Shown piece by piece: positions 35,419 to 46,706 of a DNA stretch of 64,000 nucleotides. The notes under the pieces were generated by a model. That model was not told the DNA's origin. It saw only the letters and a list, made by a program, of their open reading frames with translations, and did no database searches. The stretch is from Polytrichum commune. Lineage: Eukaryota; Streptophyta; Polytrichopsida; Polytrichales; Polytrichaceae. How positions within the stretch are numbered: position 1 is the stretch's first letter; each line of letters opens with the position of its first letter. The DNA is taken from the NCBI GenBank assembly GCA_950295325.1, contig OX485807.1, forward strand, positions 24,277,666-24,341,665, given 5' to 3'. Made by a program: the position numbers and the translations under genes.

Positions 35419-38123
35419 TCAGGCTTTCGTAGGCTCCTTCTTGTGATCAACCTCATTAGAATCGATGAGAATTTTGTTTCCAGCTTCTTCAATTTGTCTA
35501 GCCTCTTGCTCAGCAGCCTCCAGCTCAGCTCTTTCAACCCTCTCTCGTACACGAGCTTCTTCTTCTTCCCACTCCTGCTGCAGCTCCTCCTCCTCTTCCT
35601 TCTCATCACTTTCCTCAAACTCCTTCTGAGCAGCCATGGCCTTTACAATGGGATCCCGAAGAACTGAGATGAGCCCACCACCTACACGGTACTCAGCTTC
35701 ATCACCTACCAAATATACACGGTGCTCAGCACCAGCGGTTGGGATGTCTACTGCAAGCAGCTTAAAGTCGTACTGTACAGTGACAGAAACAGAGCCACAA
35801 ACAAGTTAGAAGAGGAACTATGGTAAACAACTACATTCAATTTCAGACACAAGGTACATGGCATGAGCAGAATATAGACAACAAGCGTCCTGAAATGACT
35901 TCATACATGCTCACACACTACAGATAAGGTGGAAAAGGAAACCAGAAAATACAGCCTAGAAAATGAATGAAGCCAGAACAATGAATGCAGCATTGAAGTC
36001 TACGACATATGTGTCACAGACTATTATTGAAGTCTACGAAAATTGTGCCCATGGGAAGAAGTTCTGCTTAAAGGCAGTAACTAGTGTGTTGCATGTATAC
36101 CTGGCCATTTTTCTTCTTGACTTCTATGCTCACAAGGCCCTTCCTCTCTGCCCCAGTGACAGGAAAGATGATAAAGCAGCGCTTGCGACTCAAACGAGGC
36201 TTGAAATTCTTGACTCGCAGACCGCCTCCAGACATGACATAGGCGCGGACATCTGTGCCTGTTAGTGGAGCACCCATTATCTCCAACACTGGTTCAGAAG
36301 CATTGAGCCGCCTCATTGCAATTCGGTAAACAGAATCAGGGTTGATAGTCAATCTAGACCTCAGCCAAACACCCTGCCAGGATTGAGACTTTCTGTTACT
36401 ACCCGTACTACCTTATCAGTTCTAGCACAAAAATAATTACTTTCTTAACTGAAAGGTGTCACTTGTCACACAATGGTTGGTTGAAACATTCAGAAAGAGT
36501 TGGTGTGGCATGAAAAGAATTTCTATTTTGGCCAGCAAAGTCCCATTGATGGAATGTAGTACTTCAACAAAGAGGTTTGAACTCAACTACGTTACTCATC
36601 AAGACTTGGTATCCAGAGCTTGATTGAAGGCAGTAATTCAACATGTCAGAACGAATATTAAGATCACAAAAGAAACACTCGTTTCTGCAATACTACATTC
36701 TTGTAACATGCTTGTCCCAAGTTGCTTCCCATTTGTACAGATTGAGCAAAGAATGTTCTGGTCGCTGGTCTCCTATATGACACCTATTCAATCGCACCAA
36801 ATCTGAGCCAGCCAGATATTAGTTAGGCTAAAAGATGCAACTTGAGACAACTATTTCTCTTGAACCATGAAATATCAACTTAAATCCTGAATCTTAGTCC
36901 TAACACACTCAGTTTTAACGCAATTAGACTGGATAATCACATTGATTTGGTTCCTGGAATCTTAACTTTCCATGGTTGAAATCATGCAGATGACATGAAG
37001 GTCTAAGATATAGTCACAGAAAGAAAGAAAGACTGATTGGAACATAATGAAGATGGATGCAAGTAGACACCTTACCCAACAGTGAGCCAGCCAGATATTG
37101 GTTAGGCTAAAAGATGTAAATTCAGAAAATGATTTCTCTCAAACCATGACATGGAAACTTCAGTCCTATGACATTCAGATTAGCTGCAATTAGACTGGAT
37201 GATCACATTGATTTGTTTCCTCGGAGCTTTCCCTGCCATGGTTGAATTCATGCATGTGACACATGAGGGTTTAGGATTTAGTAGCGGAAAGAAAGAAAGA
37301 AAGAAAGACTAGTTGCAACATCATAATGGACATAGACAGATCCAAGAAGATGAAACCTTACCCCAACAGTGACCATGGCAGCAGCCAGAGCCAGAAACCC
37401 AAACTTAGCCATACCCTCCGAAAGGCTGACGAACATGCTGGCAATCCCAAACATGGTACGCCATAGCAGCAAGCACACGAACACTCCCACCGCTCCAACC
37501 ACCACCAAGTAATTCCTCTTCCAAAAAGCCTCCAGCTGCAACCCTAAAGCTCCTCTGTAACTCAGCACGCTCTGTTTCGCAGAGTTCACAGGCTTCCAAA
37601 TACTACCCCCCACAAGCTCCTTCGCACGAACATCCGTAGCTCCCGCTTTAAGATTGCCACCATTCGCCTTCTTCACCACAGCATCCTTCACCTTCCCCGT
37701 GGAGCTCTTGAATCTATCGGTCAGAGACGACAGATTGAAATTCCTCCGCCCTATTGCGGGCCCAAACCCTAAACCCTGTTTTTGCAAAACCCTACCCTGA
37801 TCACCTACCCATCTCGCCACACTGAAACTCCTCGAACCCACCTGAGAAATGGCATTGGTCCCTGTACCGGTGCATTTGGACAGTCCAGCACGAACCAAAA
37901 ATCCATGCTGCAACGACGACGATGATCCCTGCAGCAGCGTGCGGAGACCAGCCGATGATGATGATGATGATGATGTGTATGGTTGCACATAAGCCCTCAC
38001 CAGAGGTTTTATATTGTTGATGAGGAGCTTTTGGTGTTGTGGATTGGTGATGCTTGCCTGGAGCACATGATGTTGGATCTCCAGAGCCTCCCTCAGTAGG
38101 GACAGGCCCTTCCGCAACGCCAT
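35419..38123 (-). CDS. TIM21-like mitochondrial inner-membrane protein, 3 exons, 462 aa
   Basis: It resembles the plant family annotated as 'import inner membrane translocase subunit' (Arabidopsis At3g56430/At2g40800 type). Exons: 38123-37362, 36373-36101, 35772-35419; GT-AG, phase 0 throughout. Residues 1 to about 140 are basic and Ser-rich (poly-Ser 51-57 from a TCA repeat), fitting a mitochondrial presequence. WKRNYLVVVGAVGVFVCLLLWR (about 201-222) is a membrane segment, followed by FGIASMFVSLSEGMAKFGFLAL. Exon 2 gives RSRLTINPDSVYRIAM and MGAPLTGTDVRAYVMSGGG, then RKRCFIIFPVTGAERKGLVS. Exon 3 gives the FKLLAVDIP and YRVGGGLISVLRDPIVKAMAA motifs, then a Glu-rich coiled-coil tail. In the family a TIM21-like soluble domain faces the intermembrane space; its exact role in plants is unsettled. 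Intron 1 contains a tandem copy of the exon 1 junction. Confidence 0.88.
36803..37372 (-). repeat. tandem duplication in intron 1 carrying the exon 1 end and 5' splice site
   Basis: Two adjacent copies of a 287-bp unit. The true exon 1 end reads TCACTGTTGGG|GTAAGG (junction at 37362/37361). The copy reads CTCACTGTTGG|GTAAGG, with CAACAGTGA at 37364-37372 repeated at 37077-37085. Downstream words (GAGCCAGCCAGATATT, GCAATTAGACTGGAT, CACATTGATTTG) and the GAAA microsatellite recur in the same order. Confidence 0.85.
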
Positions 38124-38126
38124 GCC

Positions 38127-38132
38127 TCACAT
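38127..38132 (-). promoter_or_regulatory. start-stop uORF (ATG TGA) 4 bases before the TIM21-like start
   Basis: The sequence ATGTGAGGCATGGCG places a minimal uORF of one start codon directly followed by a stop just upstream of the main ATG at 38123. Start-stop elements are known in other plant genes to stall ribosomes and lower translation. Whether this one is in the mature leader depends on the transcription start, which is not visible. Confidence 0.6.
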
Positions 38133-38140
38133 GCTCCGTT

Positions 38141-38142
<2 letters not shown>

Positions 38143-38172
<30 letters not shown>

Positions 38173-38190
38173 CAACAACAACAACAACAA
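38143..38190 (-). repeat. CAG/CAA trinucleotide repeats in the leader of the TIM21-like gene
   Basis: On the plus strand, seven CAG units (38143-38163) followed by nine CAA units (38164-38190), 20-67 bp upstream of the start codon. In the sense direction they read CTG and TTG. In a second frame they encode poly-Leu within an overlapping open frame starting at 38205 that runs into exon 1. Confidence 0.85.
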
Positions 38191-38353
38191 CTCTCGTGCT
38201 TGCAATTGCTACACTGAGTAGGCCTCGCTACTGCCGGATTGAGTCCATTCTTTCAACAAAAAGACTAGGTTCCCAATTCAGACACAAGGGAGGGACCTCC
38301 GATGAAAGATGTGTTCTAAGAAGTAATAGGTAATGCATGAGGGGAAGTGCATG

Positions 38354-38671
38354 AAGGTATGTGGGTGTTATTCGGTTCGTTTTTCATGTTCTCCAACTTT
38401 TACCAATTAGATTTATACAGCAAAACTCGTGTTGCATTACCAACTCTATGACGAAATGACGAAACAAATGTAGAAACCAAAGGAAATCGGACTTCTCCAG
38501 TTGTGTTCACTATTGAGTGTAGAGTAATTATTAATATTTGGAGATGTAGTCTAATCTCTTTTAAACATGTGTCAGTATGATGTTTGTTCTTTGATCCTCA
38601 CCAAATCGTATACCAATCAAATATAGGGTTCTGATTAAGAAAACGAGCCACTTAAGACCCATCTACCTTAT
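38354..38671 (-). mobile_element. family D element
   Basis: Inverted ends AAGGTATGTGGGTGTTATTC (38354) and ...GGGTCTTAAGTGG reversed, ending CATCTACCTT (about 38669). It aligns in reverse with 32152-32534. Flanking ATG triplets are present on both sides but too short to trust as a target duplication. It lies about 230 bp upstream of the TIM21-like start codon. Confidence 0.7.
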
Positions 38672-39542
38672 GGGGGATAAGGACACCCATGCACATGTGT
38701 CTTTGTTCCCATAATGCACTCCTCCTCATGCAATACCGCATCTACATGCCCAAGGATAGACTTCAGTGACACTAATTGTTTGGAAAAAACGTAATGCACT
38801 CCAAAATACATGGGTGCATTACGCAAAGTAAAGGTACCCCATATACAATGGGAATTTTAGGTCGGGTCTTTCTAGTGAACCTATAGTGTGGGTTTACATT
38901 AAGGTCCAAGTCCAAGAAACTTGTGGTCCAAAACACCCTTTTGTGAACCTTACAATTTGACTCAAGATTGGACTCAAGCTTGAAGACTAGTTTCACAAAC
39001 TAGGAAGAGTACTTTCTTGCGATTTGGTGGGAAAGTGGTGTGACATTAGTACCACTTTCTTTTTCATACTTTGGATCTAGACTATAGTGTAAACTTTTGG
39101 GGTCCAAATTTTTGCACTTGATTAATAAGATCGCTTCATTTTGGAATTTCTTTGGTATTGGACCCTGATGTAAATCCATGCTTGTGTATGAAATTCATAT
39201 TATTTTTGGACATTATGAAAAATATGTACATGCACTTCGATCATCATGCCCTATGATAAAAATTACAAATATTACCAGTGTACGTAGACTACATCTCTTG
39301 TTAGAGCACCTTGTAGCACCCTTGTAGTTGCATGCACACTTTGTTATTTGTAAAATAGTACACATCTAGGGTGATTGTTTAATCATGTTATATCTCAAAG
39401 TATGTAAGATTAGATTCTGTCATGTACTTTAGGTATTTTTTCCCAAATAAATTTTTTTTGGCATGTTTGATGGTGCCCAAAGCACCTTCAAATGAATCGT
39501 TAAGTTTGGACCAATCTTTTATCCATATCTACTCAAATCTTC
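38672..39542. other. intergenic, possible old family A derivative
   Basis: GTGGGTTTACATTAAGGTCC (near 38890) and TATAGTGTAAACTTTTGGGGTCC (near 39073) echo the family A termini, but no complete element can be drawn. No gene. Confidence 0.4.
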
Positions 39543-39984
39543 ATTTATTACCTTTTGATTGATGGTGTCTACCCACACTAGAGTTGTTTTGTTCAAACCA
39601 TCCATGAACCAAGAGATAGAGAGATAAAGAACTTTGCCAAGAAGCAAGAGGTAGCAAGGAAAGATGTCAAGAGAGCATTTGGCGTGTTGCAGGTGCATTA
39701 GGTCGTAATCCAAAATCCACGAAAACATGGAAAGTCGAAACTCTTGATAACATAATGACAACATACATCATAATGCATGTGTAATATGATCGTGGAGGAT
39801 GAGCAACATTGTGACATGAAACTCTCATACGACCGCGAGTGCACACAACCTCTTCTCTAAGGGATGAGTTACCGTGAATTTGTTCAAAGAATTGTTGAAA
39901 GTCGAGGATGTTGACAATTTTTATAGCCTTCGTGGTGATCTTATAGAACGCAATTGGGAACGATGTGGAAGAATACATGCATAA
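39543..39984 (+). pseudogene. PIF/Harbinger (DDE_Tnp_4) transposase, decayed C-terminal part
   Basis: The plus strand encodes the end of a plant Harbinger/ALP1-like transposase: YYLLIDGVYP, then FAKKQEVARKDVKRAFGVLQ, a LDNIMTTYIIMH segment, NMIVEDEQ and FYSLRGDLIERNWE. Two TAG codons stand where Trp is usual, and at least two frameshifts occur (between 39721 and 39800). The catalytic Glu of the family's ERAFG motif is replaced by Lys (codon AAG at 39669-39671). The N-terminal catalytic Asp region is missing. It cannot be active, but it shows that the transposase class able to move the TAA/TTA MITEs was once present. Confidence 0.82.
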
Positions 39985-40982
39985 AATGAATACTAAAATT
40001 GAAGGACTTGAGATATTTCATTATTTGAGATATTTGGGGGAGTATGGTAGATGTAATTTGTTATTAGCCATGTTTTTTACAAGGGCAATTTGTTTGCCAC
40101 GATATTTCCATGGTTTATCATGTGAGCATTCTAATTATGTAATTGGGCATGCATTTTGTTCATTATTGCAGTGTGAATTTGTGATTGGACAACCTTTATC
40201 TTCATTTGGGTAACATGTTATATTGATTGGGCATCATTTTGGGCAACTAGTCAACAATCGACCATGGTAGCGGGGAGCTTCACTAGGCTGGAAAGGCGCC
40301 TTGGGATTACATGGTGTGAGGCTTGCTTTATTTTGGTTTAGGGGTTTAGGTGGAGAGTTGGAAGCCCATCCAACCCATAATAGTTCCATTGTGGGGATTT
40401 TAACATCAACACTTAAACATGCTCTAAGTTCCCAATCATGTACCCCTGTTCAACCCCCATTTAACTGGTATTTTGGCCATGGGGTAAAGCATTCTCTAAT
40501 ATGTCCTATAAAATAGCATTTTTTGGGCCAAGGATTTCAATTTTAGAACTACAATCAATGTTTCTTCCACTTGAAAACTCAACACAAGGTTATGACACAA
40601 AATCATGATTAAAAAAAAACACAAACAATCCAAGAAACTTGACACACAAATATATTGATTACACTTGGGCCCATAACGATGCAAATATGATGGAGTATTT
40701 GAGAGATTTCTCCTCAACATTTGTTGGTGGAAAATAAACAAAACGTCGCATCAAAAGACTTGAATTCCACCACTTCAACCATCACACCTTGAATTTTGCA
40801 TGAACTACAACAATTGCAATCTCTTGGAGCTTCTTCAAAGATATCTCAAGCTTGATATATGCATTTCAATGTATATTCACAAGGTCCTAAATGGCCAAAC
40901 CTTAAACCCCATGTCCAACTCAACGTGATCACTCATTCAAATCTCGTAATGTAGGTGAGCTCACTCGACCAAGTAGCAATCA
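39985..40982. other. intergenic, no gene seen
   Basis: Short frames only, none recognised. It leads into an A-rich tract and CA microsatellite. Confidence 0.5.
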
Positions 40983-41000
40983 ACCAAGTTGTTAGTTAGG

Positions 41001-41022
41001 GGGAAAAAAAAAAAAAAAAAAA

Positions 41023-41054
<32 letters not shown>
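41001..41054. repeat. poly-A followed by (CA)n microsatellite
   Basis: About 20 A, CGC, then an uninterrupted CA repeat to about 41054. Confidence 0.9.
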
Positions 41055-41057
<3 letters not shown>

Positions 41058-41133
41058 ACAACAAGGGTCCAAACAATTAAAAAAGATAATATGTGATGTT
41101 AAAAAGACCCATTCTAAGGGTTGGTTTCCCTCC

Positions 41134-41635
41134 TATGCAACTTTAATGAATGTTTGTTAAGTGCAAAAGTTCAAATTTCCATTAGTTGCATAATCCTTTG
41201 GAAATTTTGGACAGTGGGAGGAGGGGGGGGGGGCTAACAATCCAAATTGGGTGTCTTGTATACAAAGCACCCAATCGAGGGTTTGTTTTGAACCTCCCAA
41301 TGCAATTTTTGTGGATTTTTGCGGAACACATATGATTAAATTTTGACAAAGTGGGGGGGGGGGGGTTAAAACCCAACTTGGTGTCACATAGACGAGACAC
41401 CCAATTGAAGGTCTTTTTTTTTAACCCCCCTCCCCTCCCCTCCCCGATGCAATTTGTATGGATTTTTGTTGAGTACAAAAGGTCAAATTTCCATTTGCTA
41501 CATGCTCTCTAGCAAAAATTGGACATAGGGAAGGGATGTTAAAATGAAAACTTAATTTGGGTGTGTCATATACTAGTTACCCAATTGAGAGTTTGCTTTG
41601 ACCCCCTAAGCAATTTTTTATGTATTTTTGGTTGA
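41134..41635. repeat. tandem array, unit about 147-162 bp, with G runs
   Basis: Three units plus a partial one, aligned on GGATTTTTG (41313, 41460, 41622) and on CACCCAAT(C/T)GA(G/A)GGT. Each unit has a variable G/C-rich tract: 11 G at 41223-41233, 13 G at 41353-41365, and a CCCCTCCCCT stretch near 41425-41443. Units have diverged, so the array is old. Confidence 0.75.
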
Positions 41636-41779
41636 ATATACATTCGCCCAAAAGGCCATGGTTGTTGATGTGGAATGTTTGAAAGACTAGACAAGAATGC
41701 CATGGCATGTGTAAAATATCAAATAGTGTCTCTACAAATAGCATGTTGTTATATGCAGTCCAAGCACCATAAACCTTGT

Positions 41780-42110
41780 TTTGGGAAGATTTACATGTTG
41801 TCATGGGACAATCATGGAATATAATATTATGCCAAATGTCAATTTCAATGGGTTCATCGTAAATAGTGCACAAACCAACTGGAATGATGTGAGGAAGATT
41901 TACAAGGACAGCAAGCCAAGTCTACTCATGGTCGGCCATGGATGCAAATGTTGTTTTTCACCGGTCCACTAGTTTGGACAAGATGACTAAGAAGTGTATT
42001 AAACCATCATGATAGTTTCAACACTTGTTAGAATTACAAGGACGCCAATACAATGGACAATGCAAATACATAAAATGATGTCATTTGTTTACGGCGAGTG
42101 CTGTCATAGA
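41780..42110 (+). pseudogene. possible MULE-like transposase fragment
   Basis: Plus-strand frame 41781-41972 reads NFNGFIVNSAQTNWNDVRKI, and near 42030 a shifted frame gives NYKDANTMDNAN followed by a stop. These resemble a transposase-like repeat family that I associate with SWIM-domain proteins of non-flowering plants; that link is from memory and is weak. A decayed SWIM module follows on the same strand 1 kb downstream, in the order expected of a Mutator-like transposase. Confidence 0.35.
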
Positions 42111-43127
42111 TGATATTTTGCTTGGAATTTATGAGTGTTTAGGGTTTCCCTTGTAGACATGGGATGGTCATGTGTTGTTGAGCATATTTGTTTCCTATTT
42201 AATTCCATTCATTATTGTTCATTCCTTCTTTATTGTTGTTAGTTTTACCTCTTGATACACATAGTATTTTGTGTAGTGCCTCCAAGATTGACATTAATTG
42301 TATACCCAAAATTTTGGGCTTAAACCAAGGGCCTTAACTTGGGTCCCGTAGGAACTCCGAGGTTTCAGCTCCCTAAGGGTGGAAAAATACTCATATGGGT
42401 GTCCTTCCTAACACTTGATTTCCAGTGCACCATACCACCTGTAATCCACCCATTCATAATGGGGGTATTCGAGTGAATTGAATGTTTTCAACCAATCACG
42501 TGGGAACCTTGGGCTTGTCTAGTTTGTTTGTGTGCAAAAGGAATAAACAAAATTTTGGGGCCTTTTAATTATTGTGTTGCTTGCTTGAGGATTATATATA
42601 TAGTTGGACCAAATAAAAATTGAAGCAACACCATAATTCATGCCGATGGCAACATCATAGTCATTTTTTTATTTTATTTCTTATTTCTTTGTATGCAAGA
42701 CATGGGGTCCAAAAGTGCATAAATGCCAACATGCACCCTTTTTGAAAAGGATTCATATCAAGTGGTTGCAACAATTTAGGAACAAGAGAATTTGTCTATA
42801 TGAAGCCATAATGGATGGTTTTATTTGAGCCTTCATGCACATTGCAAAGTATAGGTTATGTTTGAACTGTGGTTCCAATAATAAAGGCTAGGATTCAACA
42901 CCATTGAAGGTTAAGGCTATTGCCAAGTGTTGAGACCCAAGGCTAATGTTAGATGGTCTTAACACCAAAGACGGTGCCTTGGAGGGCTGATAGTTGTTTG
43001 TTTCCACCAAATGAAAACTAGATTTGCCACCTAGTGCCCAAAGCGACTCACATCGACCTAAAAATGAATAACTTCGTTCCTTGCCCAAAAACTAGGGCCA
43101 ACGTACAAAACATTCATAGAGGAATTC
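42111..43127. other. spacer between possible MULE parts
   Basis: No recognised coding segment. It could be a degraded middle part of the same element or an insertion. Confidence 0.4.
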
Positions 43128-44022
43128 TTGAATTTTGCAGAGAATGGTGTGGCACATACCACATCGGTGTTGGGGATTGACACTACTAATTTGCATTGGC
43201 ACATTGTAAGATTGCTATCCAATTCTATTAAAAGATGTTGGGCAATGAAAGCTGATACATGGACTTTGTTCAATGCCAAAGCCATAGTTAACAAACATGA
43301 CACCTTTGCTTCAACATACAAAGTGACGAAGAAGGAGTTCCCTTCAACCAACAATGTGGAGGATGAGTTTTGGTTTTGCCTTGACAGCATTAAACATTGT
43401 GTGCGTGACAACAAAAACAAATATGTTTAGGCCTGGCCTATAGTACCCAACACATGGGCATTGAAGATATGAACCAATATTGCAAGAAAGAAGGTGGTGG
43501 CACTAGAGGACGTAGGGCTCCGATTGCAAGGCATTTTCACCTCGTCGTAGGTTCCCAGCAATTGGGGCATTCCTCATCCACTAATTACATTTGTGTTTAC
43601 CACTAAACCCTTGACACCCACCAAACTTCCAAATTTCAAAGATAGTGTGTCAAAGTCCAACAACACCACCAACAAATTATAAAAGCAAATGAGAGAATGA
43701 CAAACTCATTGATGGATACTATTTGGTTGGAGTCATTGCCTTTCCATATTCAAAATTCGGAGTATCTGTCAGCATCGTCAATAACGAGGATAACCCATAC
43801 TATGTCACAATCGGTGACATCCCACAATGCACATGCTTAAATTTCATCAAATTGTCCTTGGGAAAGAAAAGAAATGGGGTGTATTGGGAATGCATGTACT
43901 ATGTGTTTAAATTTGTATGCAAGGTGAACTATGACAACGACAAGTTCATCCACACTCCAACATACACCTATGATGAGATCCTGCAATCACTTGAGCTTAT
44001 CAATGTTGTTGAACCCGAGTAG
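43128..44022 (+). pseudogene. SWIM zinc-finger module, copy 3, decayed
   Basis: It aligns along its length with 31980-31060 in the opposite orientation. Frames 43128-43427 and 43723-44019 are separated by stops. The SWIM motif keeps QCTCLNF, but the second half is ruined: where copy 2 has YCKHL this copy has YWECM, so both the third Cys and the His are lost. The tail FKFVCKV, PTYTYDEILQSLEL is well kept. Upstream, IVRLLSNSIKRCWAMKADTW is a more conserved block. An inactive relic. Confidence 0.65.
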
Positions 44023-45688
44023 TAATGTCGGTGTAGTGTTCACCATAATGTTTCAAAACATAAGTTTACGACATTGATTATGTTTTATCTATCTGGTTGC
44101 ATGCAACAATATTTTGGGTTACTAAAATAAAAACTAGAAATTGATTGATAAATTTCTAGTGATCCATGGTAATAGGCCCCCTTTTGTTGTTAAAATTTGA
44201 AATTTTAATACTATAAAATTGAATTAAATAGATCATTATCATACCAAATTTAGCTTATGACCACCTATATTAATGGGAAATTACTATATTTGACTTTATT
44301 GCTCATTGTTCATCGCTCATCGCTCATGTCTTAGCTTACCTTGGGAACCAACTACTGCACAAGTAGTCCTATTGGTGAGGGTGGAAAAATTGAGTGAAAA
44401 TAATTAGTGGGGGCCACACTAGCTTTTAGTCAAATGGAATTAATGTGGGTCTAAGACCCTAGATCTTCCCCTAAGTCTTCATGAAGAGTTCCAAACAACA
44501 CATTGAATATTAGTTATAGGACAAAAGTAACACGAAACAAAATACTCTTGCACATTAAACTTCTAGAAAAAGCAATTAATGTGGCCCGTGCTAATATTAT
44601 AGTGGAAATTTAGCATGGGTTGAATATTTATGTGGCCCACACTAGCTCCCATTACGAGAAATAGTGTGTGCTCTTGAAGATTACTATGGTCCATATTAAA
44701 AAAAAGTATTTAGTGTAGTCACATATCAACCAGCTTGTTTCCCAAATTACTAGTTCAAAATCCAAACTCTAGGATTGAATATAACCATATTTTGGACTTT
44801 TTTTTCGAAAATTGCAAGTGAACCATTTCAATGAATAACTTACTTGGTAATGAAGAAATAAGAGTAGTGACTGAGTTGGCTCAAATTTCTCCTTGTTTAA
44901 TGCTACATGCATCATCAAAGGATCACATTCATACGGAACCTTGGAACTTTGAAATATGAAATTAGGGTCTCTCCATAATGAATTCTAGAAATAGAATCTT
45001 TGAGAATTCAACATAATCATAGATTTCATTGTGTTGATAAAAAACTTGATATAGTTGGTGGAAATGACATATACTGTAAATTGGTGGAAAGTTGCAAGTA
45101 TGTATAGGCTACATTTGCTATTACATCTATCATGAAGTTACTACAATATTTTGAGGGGTGAATCAACTTCAATGCCACGACATTACTAAGCAACTATATG
45201 ATGGTGTCTTTCCAAAGAAAGAGGACGTGATTAAAATACTTGGATGATTTACATTTGCTTGTCATGAATATAATAGTACACAACTTGAGTGCTCCCTATA
45301 AATGGGGAATCATGAAATTAAGGAGAATCATGCTCATGTGGTACATGGTCTCATAAAATGCAACCAAGGAGGGGTGTAACGTTATGGTGATCATTTCGGG
45401 AGGAATTAAGTACTTTACATGACAATTCACATGAGACATTGAATAGGTGGGACCTTTTTCCCATACATTAGTGGGGAGGGGGGGGGGGATGGTGAATTAT
45501 ATTTATGGGGCCAACGATGTGATCAACCTAGGGGGGTCTAGTTGGTTTTCAGGGGTTGGGGCAATGTCCTTGCGCCAAGTGGCGTGCGAGATGTGATGGC
45601 GGTTGGTTTAGGCTTGCACCTCTCATATTCGGAAGGTGGTGAGGGTAAGCATTGTCGCATTAACATGTTTGCCTCTTTGCCTCCAATC

Positions 45689-45690
<2 letters not shown>
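44023..45690. other. intergenic; 11-G run
   Basis: 44290-44330 holds the inverted GATGAGCGATGAGCAATGAGCA words shared with the other SWIM-module flanks. An 11-G run is at 45478-45488. No gene. Confidence 0.5.

Positions 45691-45724
<34 letters not shown>
45691..45724. repeat. (GA)n microsatellite
   Basis: About 17 uninterrupted AG/GA units, followed shortly by a short (GT)n. Confidence 0.9.
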
Positions 45725-45726
<2 letters not shown>

Positions 45727-46706
45727 TTTGAAGTAAGTGTGTGTGTGTAGAATGTGGAAGTGTCTCCTACCTTCAAGGAATTCAAGGCTACCTATTGAGG
45801 AGTCAAGATTTCATGGCTTAAAATTTTCAACCCCAATTCAACACGTTGCAAGTTTGTTGAATTAAGCCACGAGCTTAAAGAGATTGTATGCATTATGAAA
45901 GAGGAAACACTTCATAAATTTTGTAGTAATTGAGATAGATATTTAAGAGCTTCATTGACAATCGAAGGTTGCTTGGTTGCATTATGAATTATGTTCGAAT
46001 CTCGTGATATTTTTAATGCGCTCGATTGTCATTATGCATTGTTTTATGATGTGCTAGTTGCATAATTTTCATAGTGATCCATTCTAGGGAAATTTAAACA
46101 ACAAACAAGTAGTGTGTTGAGACATAGTGTTGGTGACGATGACTTTGCTAATATATTTAGCAAGGAATGTGTGTTGGTAATGTGTCTGTGTGTGTGTTTT
46201 TCTCTCCTAAAATATTTACCAAGGGGGCGCGCTATATTAATAGAAGTCCAAAATTAAGTGGACATATATATCATGCGAAGTTCATGCGAATGTTTTCCTT
46301 GATTTAATTGACTAGGTGTGCTTTGACCAGAGGCCCCTAATGGATGATAATCTATAGATGGCTTTGAACATCATCATCCTTAGTTCATCCATCGTCGTCG
46401 ACCTTTTTGTCGCCCTTAGGGTTCGGGGGGTTCCAAGAAACGTGAACGCGGAGCGCTTCGGACATCGAAATGCGATGTGCAATTCTATGCGTAATTTTTA
46501 TACCGCCATGTTTTGATCATCGAATTCGAAATCTCCTCTGAATTTCCGTCACCAGGACATCCGGACGCCAAAAACAACCCAGTGTCAAGCTGCCAAGCGG
46601 TTTTGGAAGGAATCGTTGTCTCTGGCATTTCCTTCAGAAGCTCAAAGCTCTTGCTGTCGCTTCTTTTGGCCTCTGAGTGTTCTCAGGGATCAGGAATTAA
46701 GGATCT
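45725..46706. other. intergenic and promoter region of the LRR/ubiquitin-like gene
   Basis: The last 300 bp become GC-richer, with a TTAGGGTT (telobox-like, one base short) at about 46416-46423, consistent with a promoter. The TATA box and transcription start were not placed. Confidence 0.5.

Noticed and set aside
37763-37778. Telobox-like AACCCTAAACCCTG in exon 1 of the TIM21-like gene
   Set aside because: It lies inside the coding region, where it encodes part of GLGFGP; regulatory meaning cannot be supported.
37801-38205. 134-codon minus-strand frame with poly-Leu
   Set aside because: Out of frame with exon 1 of the TIM21-like gene; its poly-Leu comes from the CAG/CAA repeats. Kept only as a possible overlapping uORF.
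38880-39180. Possible further family A element
   Set aside because: Only short TIR-like words (GGGTTTACAT, AGTGTAAAC) without a matching pair of ends or target duplication.
45835-46060. A stretch that reads like protein with three stops
   Set aside because: The number of stops is what chance predicts for this length, so it is no evidence of a pseudogene.
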